In this document: piece by piece, positions 1 through 7,200 of the stretch | Position numbering within the stretch: position 1 is the first letter of the stretch | Layout of the letters: each line of letters opens with the position of its first letter | From: Bacteroidales bacterium UBA3824 | GTDB taxonomy: Bacteria; Bacteroidota; Bacteroidia; Bacteroidales; UBA3824 | Direction: 5' to 3' | Assembly (NCBI GenBank): GCA_002393195.1 | Contig: DGIK01000151.1 | Coordinates: 1 to 9,782 of the forward strand | Length of the DNA stretch: 9,782 nt | The notes under the pieces: model-generated | What the model was told of the DNA's origin: nothing | Databases searched by the model: none | What the model saw: the letters and a program-made list of their open reading frames with translations, nothing else | Made by a program: the position numbers and the translations under genes

Positions 1-1253
1 CGTGCACGTGGCACGCCAACTGGTATATGTTTGTTTACCACCTTTCACGCTCGCTCCTTACCGACCCCGTGGTGCGCAACTGCCGTGGCGTGGCGTTGGA
101 GATTGACGGCAAAAACGTAAAACCAATCTCGGTGGCATACACAAAATTTTTCAATTACGGGCAGACCGAGGGCGCGGACATCGAGGCGGCGATTAATTGG
201 AAAAACGCAAAATTCCAAATGAAAATTGACGGCATTCTCATCAAGACCGCCTGTCTCGACGAACCCGGCGTGGGGCGTCGTCTGTATTTTTTCACAAACG
301 GCTCATTCGACCTCAACGTCCCGATAGACGACCCGCAACTGATTGACGAACCCGAAACCCAAGGCGCGGAATTATACGGCGACCTCTTGGAATACGCACT
401 CAAAAAAATCGACACCTCTGCCACAATCCACTTCAACCGCGACAACGGATGTTTCTATCTCACAGGCGGTTGGACAGAGAATGTGGCGTTGGGTTCTACA
501 ATGATTTTTGAACTCATTTCGCCGCGCAACAAGATTATATGCGAATACCGCGAGACCAAACTTTTGCTCCATGGCTACCGAGACCCAAACCTCATAGAAA
601 AAGACCCAAGGACGGTGGATTTTGGAGTGAAATTCGAGTATCCAGAACTCCTCGACGCGTCCTCATACGACGACCTGATGAAAATCATCAATACCTTCAA
701 CGGTCAATACGAGGAAGGCTGTGTTGTTGTTGATTACACCACGCCCGGCATACCGCGCACAAAAATCAAATGCGAGTCGTATCTCCAACTGAAACTTTCC
801 ACCGACAACGCCTGCAATGCAAAGGTGCTGTTTCGCGCCATCATTGCCGAGGAGGACGACGACATTGTGGCAATAGTGCCGTCGGCAGCCGAAAAAATTG
901 CGGAAATCAAAGGTCAGATTAAGACATTCACAACGTGGTTTTATGCCGAGGCAAAGCGTATGAAAGAAATGTTTGGCGATTTTCCATCCATCAACGCCGC
1001 AAAAAAACAATACGCCCTATGGTGCGACGCCAACCATATCGACCGCAAGATATTCCAATTCTATATGATGATGCCATACGACGACCTCGAACAGCACTTG
1101 CAGAACAAATTGCGCCACCTCTCCGCCGTGAAAACCGGTTACAGGACGCTGTGCTACGTCAATGAACTTGTCAGCGGCTCGCAAGTCCTGACCACCACCA
1201 CATCCTCCTCTACACAAAACTCCACGTGCAGCCCCGCAAATTCAAATGCGTAA
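1..1253 (+). CDS. T4 Rnl1-type RNA ligase, 5' end outside window
   Basis: ATP-dependent RNA ligase of the T4 RNA ligase 1 group, which joins 5'-phosphate and 3'-OH RNA ends through an enzyme-AMP intermediate, classically to repair cleaved tRNA anticodon loops. The frame is open to the window edge and the residues before the first ATG (27) already look like family sequence, so the gene is taken as 5'-partial. Numbering from that ATG: an RNCRG-type segment (17-21), motif I KIDG with the nucleotidyl lysine Lys66, a motif IIIa-like segment FELISPRNK (161-169), motif IV EEGCVVV (229-235) and motif V KIKCESY with Lys246 and Lys248. An Rnl1-like helical C-terminal part follows. The last ~33 residues become T/S/N-rich and lie antisense to trmO, so they look like readthrough rather than a domain. 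Family assignment is firm. The biological substrate is inferred only. Confidence 0.87.
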   Translation, partial: CTWHANWYMFVYHLSRSLLTDPVVRNCRGVALEIDGKNVKPISVAYTKFFNYGQTEGADIEAAINWKNAKFQMKIDGILIKTACLDEPGVGRRLYFFTNGSFDLNVPIDDPQLIDEPETQGAELYGDLLEYALKKIDTSATIHFNRDNGCFYLTGGWTENVALGSTMIFELISPRNKIICEYRETKLLLHGYRDPNLIEKDPRTVDFGVKFEYPELLDASSYDDLMKIINTFNGQYEEGCVVVDYTTPGIPRTKIKCESYLQLKLSTDNACNAKVLFRAIIAEEDDDIVAIVPSAAEKIAEIKGQIKTFTTWFYAEAKRMKEMFGDFPSINAAKKQYALWCDANHIDRKIFQFYMMMPYDDLEQHLQNKLRHLSAVKTGYRTLCYVNELVSGSQVLTTTTSSSTQNSTCSPANSNA

Positions 1254-1852
1254 CTGCCTGTGTCATTGTGCTTGTACGCAGGTCTTGGGTCTTGCATCAA
1301 AACTTCCTCCAAGGCTACAATCCTGCGGTCGGAATGGGGCAGGGGAGAGTCGCACTCCCAACGCACCGAAGAAAGAGTTTTGGGTTGAGTAAATATCTCA
1401 GTAACAGCGTCTTGGATGCTGTCAGCGTAAGGAATATAAGGCTTGATGTCATAAATTGGCGTGCCGTCCATCATATCCGCCCCCGACACACGGATTACGG
1501 GGCCACGGGTGCGGTCGTCGAGGATTTCGAGTATTTTCACGGCTGACAACCCCAACGGATTGGGTCTCAGAGGGCTGCGCGTCGCAAAAACGCCCATCTT
1601 CCTATTGCCGCCCAACCTCGGCGGACGCACAAGCGGCGACCATTGCCGCCCCGCAAACTCCGAAAACTCCCAAATCAGCCACAGATGACTGCATTTTTCG
1701 ATGCCACGGATGCAGTCAGGATTGCGAAACTCCGGCTCAAAAACTATCTCAGCGACAGTATTTTGCGCCAACAGCGGCTGCCTCGGTATGCCGAACTTCT
1801 GCGGAAACTCGGTGCGTATGCGGGCGATGGGGGTGATGGTGATTGTATTCAT
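1154..1852 (-). CDS. trmO: tRNA (t6A37) N6-methyltransferase TrmO
   Basis: SAM-dependent methyltransferase of the TrmO/TsaA (UPF0066) family, which N6-methylates threonylcarbamoyladenosine 37 of threonine tRNAs to give m6t6A in the cytoplasm. Family hallmarks are plain: N-terminal ITPIARIRT, KFGIPRQ (19-25), HLWLIWEF (56-63), the signature GVFATRSPLRPNPLGLS (87-103) and DGTPIYDIKPYIPYAD (129-144). At 232 aa it is close to E. coli TrmO. The start at 1852 (MNTIT) was chosen over an in-frame ATG 17 codons upstream because homologues begin there and the promoter's -7 box lies only 8 nt ahead of this ATG. The 3' end overlaps the convergent RNA ligase gene by 100 nt, and no terminator separates them. 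Confidence 0.94.
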   Translation of the reverse strand: MNTITITPIARIRTEFPQKFGIPRQPLLAQNTVAEIVFEPEFRNPDCIRGIEKCSHLWLIWEFSEFAGRQWSPLVRPPRLGGNRKMGVFATRSPLRPNPLGLSAVKILEILDDRTRGPVIRVSGADMMDGTPIYDIKPYIPYADSIQDAVTEIFTQPKTLSSVRWECDSPLPHSDRRIVALEEVLMQDPRPAYKHNDTGSYAFEFAGLHVEFCVEEDVVVVRTCEPLTSSLT

Positions 1853-1859
1853 AATGACG

Positions 1860-1891
1860 CAAAAATAATTAAAAATCAGCCCATCCGCAAA
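1860..1891 (-). promoter_or_regulatory. Bacteroidota promoter of trmO
   Basis: Read on the minus strand: -33 TTTG (1891-1888), a 20-nt spacer, and -7 TATTTTTG (1867-1860), a full match to TAnnTTTG. The expected transcription start is about 1853-1856, almost at the ATG (1852), which implies a leaderless or near-leaderless mRNA. The -33 box sits 5 bp from the -33 box of the divergent DUF4380 promoter. Confidence 0.72.
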
Positions 1892-1896
1892 AAATA

Positions 1897-1928
1897 TTTG
1901 CAAATTCCAAATTTCGATGTTAGTTTTG
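1897..1928 (+). promoter_or_regulatory. Bacteroidota promoter of the DUF4380 gene
   Basis: -33 TTTG (1897-1900), a 20-nt spacer, and -7 TAGTTTTG (1921-1928), a full match to the TAnnTTTG consensus. It predicts transcription from about 1932 and a leader of about 33 nt before the ATG at 1965. It is arranged back to back with the trmO promoter. Confidence 0.75.
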
Positions 1929-1964
1929 CAGTTGCTTAACTACATTACTAAACTAATAAATATT

Positions 1965-2801
1965 ATGAGAAGACTAATTACTACAATTACACTGTTAATG
2001 TGCTTGGTGGGCGCAAGTTACGCACAGCCGCCGAGATTCCAGTTCAAGAAGAACGACCCAAAAATCTTCACCCTCAATGTCGATAACGTAACTATGGAAA
2101 TCGACGCCAACAACGGTGCAAGAATCACGTCGTTGAAATACGACACAACCGAGGTGCTCTCCCAAATCAACTTTCCAAATATGTATGGCAGCACATTTTG
2201 GACAAGTCCGCAGAAAGAATGGAACTGGCCGCCCGTGCAGGAACACGACATGGCGCCATACGAAGTGTCAGAGGATAAGGGTGTTATAACAATGACAAGC
2301 CCGCTCTCCGAAAAAATTCCGCTGCGCATCCAAAAGCGTTTTGAGGTTGACAAGAAGGACAAGAGCATCGTCGTTACCTACACCCTCATCAACGAATCTG
2401 ACCAAGAGCGCAAGGTTGCCCCGTGGGAGATAACCCGCGTTTTGGCGCACGGCACGGTGTATTTTGACGCCGATGTTGACGCGATAACGCCCAAAGGTCT
2501 GATGAATTTCGTCAAGAAGGACGGTCTCGCCACCTACGACATCGACCACGTGGAGCGTCAAAACCGCAAAATCAACGCCGACGGCAAGGGCTGGCTCGCA
2601 TTCAAGAGCAACGGCCTCGTCCTCAAAAAGGTGTTCCCCGACCTCAAACCCTCCGAGCCCGCACCCGACGAGGCTGAAATCCAAGTCTATGTAAATCAAG
2701 GTGATACCTACGTAGAACTCGAAAGCCAAGGCGCATACACAACCCTCAAACCCGGCAAGAAGTTGGATTGGACAGTGAGGTGGTATCTGACGAAGGAATA
2801 A
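1965..2801 (+). CDS. Exported DUF4380 (galactose mutarotase-like) protein
   Basis: A 278-aa secreted protein of the DUF4380 family, whose beta-sandwich fold is related to galactose mutarotase-like carbohydrate-binding proteins. The true substrate is unknown. Start 1965 gives MRRLITTITLLMCLVGASYA followed by Q21, a good type I signal peptide (basic n-region, hydrophobic core, AYA/Q cleavage). The longer reading from 1917 overlaps the promoter. Family segments include NNGARITSLKY, YGSTFWTSPQKEWNWPP, a KRFEVDKKDKSIVV stretch and APWEITRV. The conserved Trp/Pro and Glu/Arg patches would line the sugar-binding face. There is no convincing lipobox, so it should be periplasmic or released. It has its own promoter and a strong terminator, so it is monocistronic. 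Confidence 0.88.
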   Translation: MRRLITTITLLMCLVGASYAQPPRFQFKKNDPKIFTLNVDNVTMEIDANNGARITSLKYDTTEVLSQINFPNMYGSTFWTSPQKEWNWPPVQEHDMAPYEVSEDKGVITMTSPLSEKIPLRIQKRFEVDKKDKSIVVTYTLINESDQERKVAPWEITRVLAHGTVYFDADVDAITPKGLMNFVKKDGLATYDIDHVERQNRKINADGKGWLAFKSNGLVLKKVFPDLKPSEPAPDEAEIQVYVNQGDTYVELESQGAYTTLKPGKKLDWTVRWYLTKE

Positions 2802-2822
2802 TTAACGATTTTACTTGATATC

Positions 2823-2862
2823 AAAGGTGCGAATTTTTATGAAAAAATTCGCACCTTTTTTT
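2823..2862 (+). terminator. Strong intrinsic terminator after DUF4380 gene
   Basis: Perfect 16-bp inverted repeat AAAGGTGCGAATTTTT (2823-2838) and its complement (2843-2858), loop ATGA, with T7 at 2856-2862. It lies 21 nt after the stop codon and should isolate the DUF4380 gene from the RNA element and restriction genes downstream. Confidence 0.93.
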
Positions 2863-2919
2863 GTAACAAACACAAGGTATCCCCAAAAAAAATTTTTTTC
2901 AACTTTTGCACGGAAAATA

Positions 2920-2951
2920 TTTGGCGATTAACGGCAAATGTCTTAACTTTG
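2920..2951 (+). promoter_or_regulatory. Strong promoter of the structured RNA
   Basis: -33 TTTG (2920-2923), a 20-nt spacer, and -7 TAACTTTG (2944-2951), a full consensus match. Just upstream is an A8/T7 tract (2885-2899) that resembles the A/T-rich upstream element of strong stable-RNA promoters. Predicted transcription start is about 2955-2957. No long open frame follows for almost 290 nt, so the product is a noncoding RNA or a long 5' leader. Confidence 0.78.
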
Positions 2952-3033
2952 CAGCATACAACGACTATGGAAACATCATAGTCAGAAGTTAACATATTGT
3001 AAATTAAGCGTTTGCTATTTATTACAAATAAAT

Positions 3034-3146
3034 GTTCCGAAAACTTGGCCGTTAGAAGAACACAACCGAAATGTAAAGCAAACGCCCGCGATATACGTGG
3101 GCGTTTCTTGTTTCGGTTGTGTGGGTCAGGCCAAGTACCTCGGAAC
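3034..3146 (+). promoter_or_regulatory. Antiterminator-like long-range stem
   Basis: GTTCCGA (3034-3040) pairs with TCGGAAC (3140-3146) and ACTTGGCC (3043-3050) with GGCCAAGT (3129-3136). That is 15 bp interrupted only by a 2x3 internal loop. It encloses the 12-bp stem 3060-3071/3111-3122 and, inside that, the 11-bp hairpin 3080-3090/3096-3106. Its 3' arm overlaps the 5' arm of the terminator hairpin, so the two folds exclude each other. The pairing is seen; the antiterminator role is inferred. Confidence 0.55.
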
Positions 3147-3206
3147 GTTGACAAGATTCGTCCGCGTTCCTTTTTTATAGGTACTTGACCTGACCTCCGT
3201 TTTTTT
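3124..3206 (+). terminator. Terminator hairpin ending the structured RNA
   Basis: GGTCAGGCCAAGTACCT (3124-3140) pairs with AGGTACTTGACCTGACC (3179-3195): 16 of 17 bp, one C-A mismatch. Inside it GGAACG (3142-3147) pairs with CGTTCC (3165-3170), directly followed by T6 (3171-3176). The outer stem is followed after TCCG by T7 (3200-3206). There are thus two U-tracts, one inside the outer stem and one after it. Confidence 0.68.
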
Positions 3207-3240
3207 GCAATAATCTGCAACCGCGCATAATCGTTCTGTT

Positions 3241-4203
3241 ATGTGCGAGGACATCGACATACTCGAAGACAATATCGAGGAATGTTGGCCCGGTGTGCTT
3301 GATATTTTGCTTATCGACCACACCCGCCATCAGTATCCCAATGCGTTTCCATCGTCCAACATTGTGTGGGCGACAGATTCTTATGCACGTTTGGGTGATG
3401 AGTATGCCGCCGAAAAACCTATATTGAAGCATCTCATTACCAAAGAAAACGGCAAAATCATTCAGCCCCGCGCATCCAAAACCAAAGAAGAACAGACCAT
3501 CAGAACAAAAGACAAGGCGGAGGTCTTTACGCCGTCGTGGATTTGCAACGCTCAAAACAATTTGATAGACAACGCTTGGTTTGGCGATGGTTTTATCAAT
3601 CAGTTCAACACAGAAAACCCCGACAACACTTGGACTTCCAACCCTGCACCGATAAAATTTCCCGACGGCAAAACTTGGAAAGACTACGTGCGCGACACGC
3701 GGTTAGAAATCACCTGCGGCGAAGCACCTTATTTGTGCAGTAGATACGACACTGTTTCAGGTACAATAATTCCCATAAAAGAACGCATCGGGCTTCTCGA
3801 CCGCAAACTGCGCGTCGTAAGCGAAAACACCGACAAATCAGGAGATTGGCTCGAATGGGCTAAAACCGCACTCGAAAACACATACGGTTACGAATTTCAA
3901 GGCGACAGCCTCCTGATTGCGCGGGAGACGGCGTTCCTCACTTTTATAGAATATTACCGCGAAAAATTTAGGTGCGACGTGCCGCCTCAAAGCATCAACG
4001 GCATCGCATACATTGTATCGTGGAATATTTGGCAGATGGACGGACTATCCGACACCGTGCCTTACGCCTCAATCACCAAACAAGAAGACAACCTTTTTGG
4101 CTCCACAACCAAAAAAGAGCCGGTCTATGCCCTCATTCGCGATTGGAAAAAACCGCGTGAAAAACAGAAAACTCAATTCCGCGAACTCAAAAAACAGAAA
4201 TAG
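3241..4203 (+). CDS. Restriction system methyltransferase-like M subunit, NPPY lacking
   Basis: A 320-aa protein of the group usually annotated as restriction endonuclease subunit M in Bacteroidota. It keeps adenine-methyltransferase landmarks: motif X-like EVFTPSW (94-100), a SAM-site motif I-like LEITCGEAPYL (155-165) and a YGYEFQGD segment (215-222). Where motif IV would be expected there is WNIWQMDG (261-268), and no [DNS]PP[YFW] occurs. I infer a degenerate or accessory methyltransferase subunit that may bind SAM or DNA, or complete the active large subunit; this is not demonstrated. ATG 3241 is chosen because an in-frame stop lies at 3211 and family similarity begins about there. The stop is 2 nt before the next ATG, a classic operon. 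The C-terminus is Lys-rich. Confidence 0.83.
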   Translation: MCEDIDILEDNIEECWPGVLDILLIDHTRHQYPNAFPSSNIVWATDSYARLGDEYAAEKPILKHLITKENGKIIQPRASKTKEEQTIRTKDKAEVFTPSWICNAQNNLIDNAWFGDGFINQFNTENPDNTWTSNPAPIKFPDGKTWKDYVRDTRLEITCGEAPYLCSRYDTVSGTIIPIKERIGLLDRKLRVVSENTDKSGDWLEWAKTALENTYGYEFQGDSLLIARETAFLTFIEYYREKFRCDVPPQSINGIAYIVSWNIWQMDGLSDTVPYASITKQEDNLFGSTTKKEPVYALIRDWKKPREKQKTQFRELKKQK

Positions 4204-4205
4204 AT

Positions 4206-7200
4206 ATGCAGTACACGTCAACTTTCAAACACAGGCTTATATATATTTTCCGAATCAACGACAAGGCTCACGCCAACTGCCTGAAAATCGGAGAGACCAC
4301 CGCGCCCGACGGCTGCCTCGCTTTTGCGCCTAACTGCAAGGAACTCAACGACGCCGCAAAAAAGCGCATCAAGGACATTACGCGGACTGCAGGCATCAAA
4401 TACGAACTGTTGCACACAGAAACCACTGCATACTCCAAGGGCGGCAATATATTGAGTTTCAATGACAAAGCCGTCCACGACTTGTTGTTGAGGTCGGGAA
4501 TAAAAAAGAAAAATTTTGACATCGACGGCAAAGCCACCGAATGGTTCGTTTGCGACCTCGAAACCGCCAAAAACGCCATCAAGGCTGTCAAAAACGGTCA
4601 GTCGAGCCTTAATCCGGATCAGATAAGCGAACACAAATCGCCGATACATTTCCGCCCAGAACAACTCAAAGCCATCGAGAAAACCAAACGTGTTTTCAAG
4701 AAAGGAAACAAAATGCTTTGGAATGCCAAAATGCGTATGGGAAAGACAGTTACATCGCTCCAAGTGGTCAAGGAGATGAACTTCCACCGCACAATCATCG
4801 TTACGCACCGTCCCGTGGTCATCGACGGATGGAGTGACGACTTCGGCAAGATTTTCTATGAAAAAAACTCCCAATGGCTGTTTGGTTCGCGTGAAATTGG
4901 CGAAAAGAGCATCGCCGACCTTGAACGCTCAGGCAAAAACTACATTTATTTTGCATCAATGCAAGACCTCAGAGGGTCGAAAATGGCGGGCGGCAAATTC
5001 GACAAAAATAAAGACGTTTTCAGAACAAAATGGGATTTGCTCATCATCGACGAGGCGCACGAAGGCACTCAGACCGAACAGGGGCAGACTGTGCAGGATA
5101 TGCTCACTTCCGACAATACTAAGGTAATTTGTCTTTCAGGTACGCCATTCAACCTATTGGAAACCAACGACTACAACGAGGAAAATACATTCACTTGGGA
5201 TTACGTAATGGAGCAACAAGCCAAGCAAGAATGGGCAACGCAGCATCCCGGCGACCCAAATCCATACGCCGAACTCCCAAAACTCCACATCCTGACATTC
5301 GATTTGGGCAAATTGGCTTCCGAATATCAGGACGAAGACAAGGCGTTCAATTTCACAGAATTTTTCAAGACCGACGACCAAGGAAATTTTGTGTATGAAA
5401 ACGACATCAAAAATTTTCTTGACATAATTTCATCCAACAATGGAGATACACTCTATCCGTTCAGTAGCGATGAATACAGAGATTTTTTCAGACATACATT
5501 TTGGATTTTGCCGGGTGTGGCGGCGGGCAACGCATTGGCGAAAATGTTGCGCGAACACAAACTTTTTGGCAATTACACAACCGTGAACGTATGCGGACAC
5601 GAAGACGAGGAAACCACCGGCGACCCACTCGCGGAGGTTCACAGCGCCATCGGCAATCACCCCGAAGACACCAACACTATAACCCTCTCGTGCGGCAAAC
5701 TCACCACAGGAGTTACCGTAAGGGAATGGACGGCAGTGCTTTACCTCGCCGGAAGCCAAAACACTTCGCCCGCGTCGTATATGCAGACAATATTCCGCGT
5801 GCAAAGCCCCGGCACGATTTCGGGAAGGATGAAAACCGACTGTTACGTATTTGATTTTGCGCCCGACCGCATTCTCAAAATGATTGCGCAGACGGCCAAA
5901 ATTTCCGCGAAAGCCGGGGAAGCCGACCGTGAAGACAAAATCATCCTCGGCAACTTCCTTAATTTCTGTCCCATAATCTCTTACGACGGCACAGAAATGA
6001 AGCCTTACAATGTTGACCAAATGATGCAACAACTCAAACGGGTTTATGTGGACAAGGTGGTCAATACAGGTTTTGACGACGGACATCTGTACAGCAAAAA
6101 ACTATACAACCTTTCCGACGTGGAACTCGAAAAATTTGCCGACCTGCGCGAAATCATCGGTCAGACCAAGGCCAACAAACAGACCAAGGACATCACCATC
6201 AACAATCAAAAATTCAACCGCGAGGACATCGAGAAAGAACGGAAGAAACACAAGCGAGAAACTGGCAAGGACATCACGCCCGAACAAGCGCGACAATTGC
6301 TCGAATTGCAACAAAAACGCCGTCAGCGCGACATTGCAGTATCGATATTGCGCGGAATATCAATCCGTATGCCGCTATTGCTATTTGGCGCAAAGTTGGA
6401 AAACGAAGAAGAAAACATCTCCCTCGACAAGTTTGTGGAACTTGTGGACGACGATTCGTGGGCGGAGTTTATGCCGTTTGGAGTTACCAAAGACAAATTC
6501 TCCATCTACAAGAAATACTACGACGAAGACATATTTTCCGCCGCCGGCAAACAAATCCGTCAACTCGCCCTCGCCGCCGACCGTATGCCCGTTTTGCAGC
6601 GCATAAAGCACATAACGGCTATTTTCGACTCATTCCGCAACCCCGACAAGGAAACAGTGCTTACGCCGTGGCGAGTTGTAAATATGCACCTCTCCGACAC
6701 TTTGGGCGGATGTTGTTTTTACGATGACTTTGGCACATCCAATGCCGACGCCGTTTTGTCTGCCGAGCCAAAATTCATCGACAGAGGATTGGTAAGTCAG
6801 CGAGTATTTGAAAACGACAATGTAAAGATTCTCGAAATCAACTCAAAATCAGGACTTTACCCATTGTATATGGCATACAGCATATTTTGCCATCGTTTGC
6901 GCACAGCCAAAAGTATGAAGCGCAACCTCTTCAACAAAATAACCCTCGACGAAGAACAACAGATATGGCGCGACGTGCTTGCCGAAAACATTTTTGTAAT
7001 CTGCAAGACCGAAATGGCGCGTTCAATCACGCAGCGCACATTGGCAGGTTTCACCGATGCAAAAGTCAACACCCACGTCTATGACAATCTTCTCGAACAA
7101 ATCACCAAAAACCAATCACAATTCATCAAAACGCTGTCCTCTGGCAGCATTTTCCCACAGATAAAAGACAATATGAAATTCACAGCAATAGTTGGCAACC

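Larger units (their letters stand above)
2956..3206 (+). ncRNA. Candidate structured RNA or attenuator leader
   Basis: About 250 nt between a strong promoter and a T7 tract, packed with complementary segments. Hairpin 1: GACTATG (2963-2969) with CATAGTC (2977-2983). GCGTTTGC (3008-3015) can pair with GCAAACGC (3078-3085), but part of the latter also forms an 11-bp hairpin 3080-3090/3096-3106 (loop ATATA, one G-U). ACACAACCGAAA (3060-3071) pairs with TTTCGGTTGTGT (3111-3122). Segment 3129-3146 can pair either back to 3034-3050 or, through 3124-3140, forward to 3179-3195. I do not recognise it as tmRNA, RNase P RNA, SRP RNA or a known riboswitch. A 6S RNA cannot be excluded by eye. It could be a stand-alone RNA or the 5' leader of the restriction operon that starts 35 nt after it. 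Confidence 0.6.

Noticed and set aside
3060..3122. Integron attC-like site
   Set aside because: The arms do not fit the RYYYAAC/GTTRRRY core sites and no integrase is nearby. The RNA hairpin reading fits better.
2837..3220. 127-aa open frame on the minus strand across the structured RNA region
   Set aside because: It runs through the terminator, promoter and hairpins, resembles no family, and has no promoter. It is an antisense shadow of the RNA element.
3205..3220. TTGCA/TGCAA inverted repeat before the M-subunit gene as a C-protein operator
   Set aside because: The arms are only 5 bp, there is no controller gene in the window, and chance is likely.
4860..4867. A7 run in the helicase-methylase gene as a phase-variation tract
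   Set aside because: Seven A in Glu-Lys-Asn codons is ordinary in this composition and no disrupted frame is seen.
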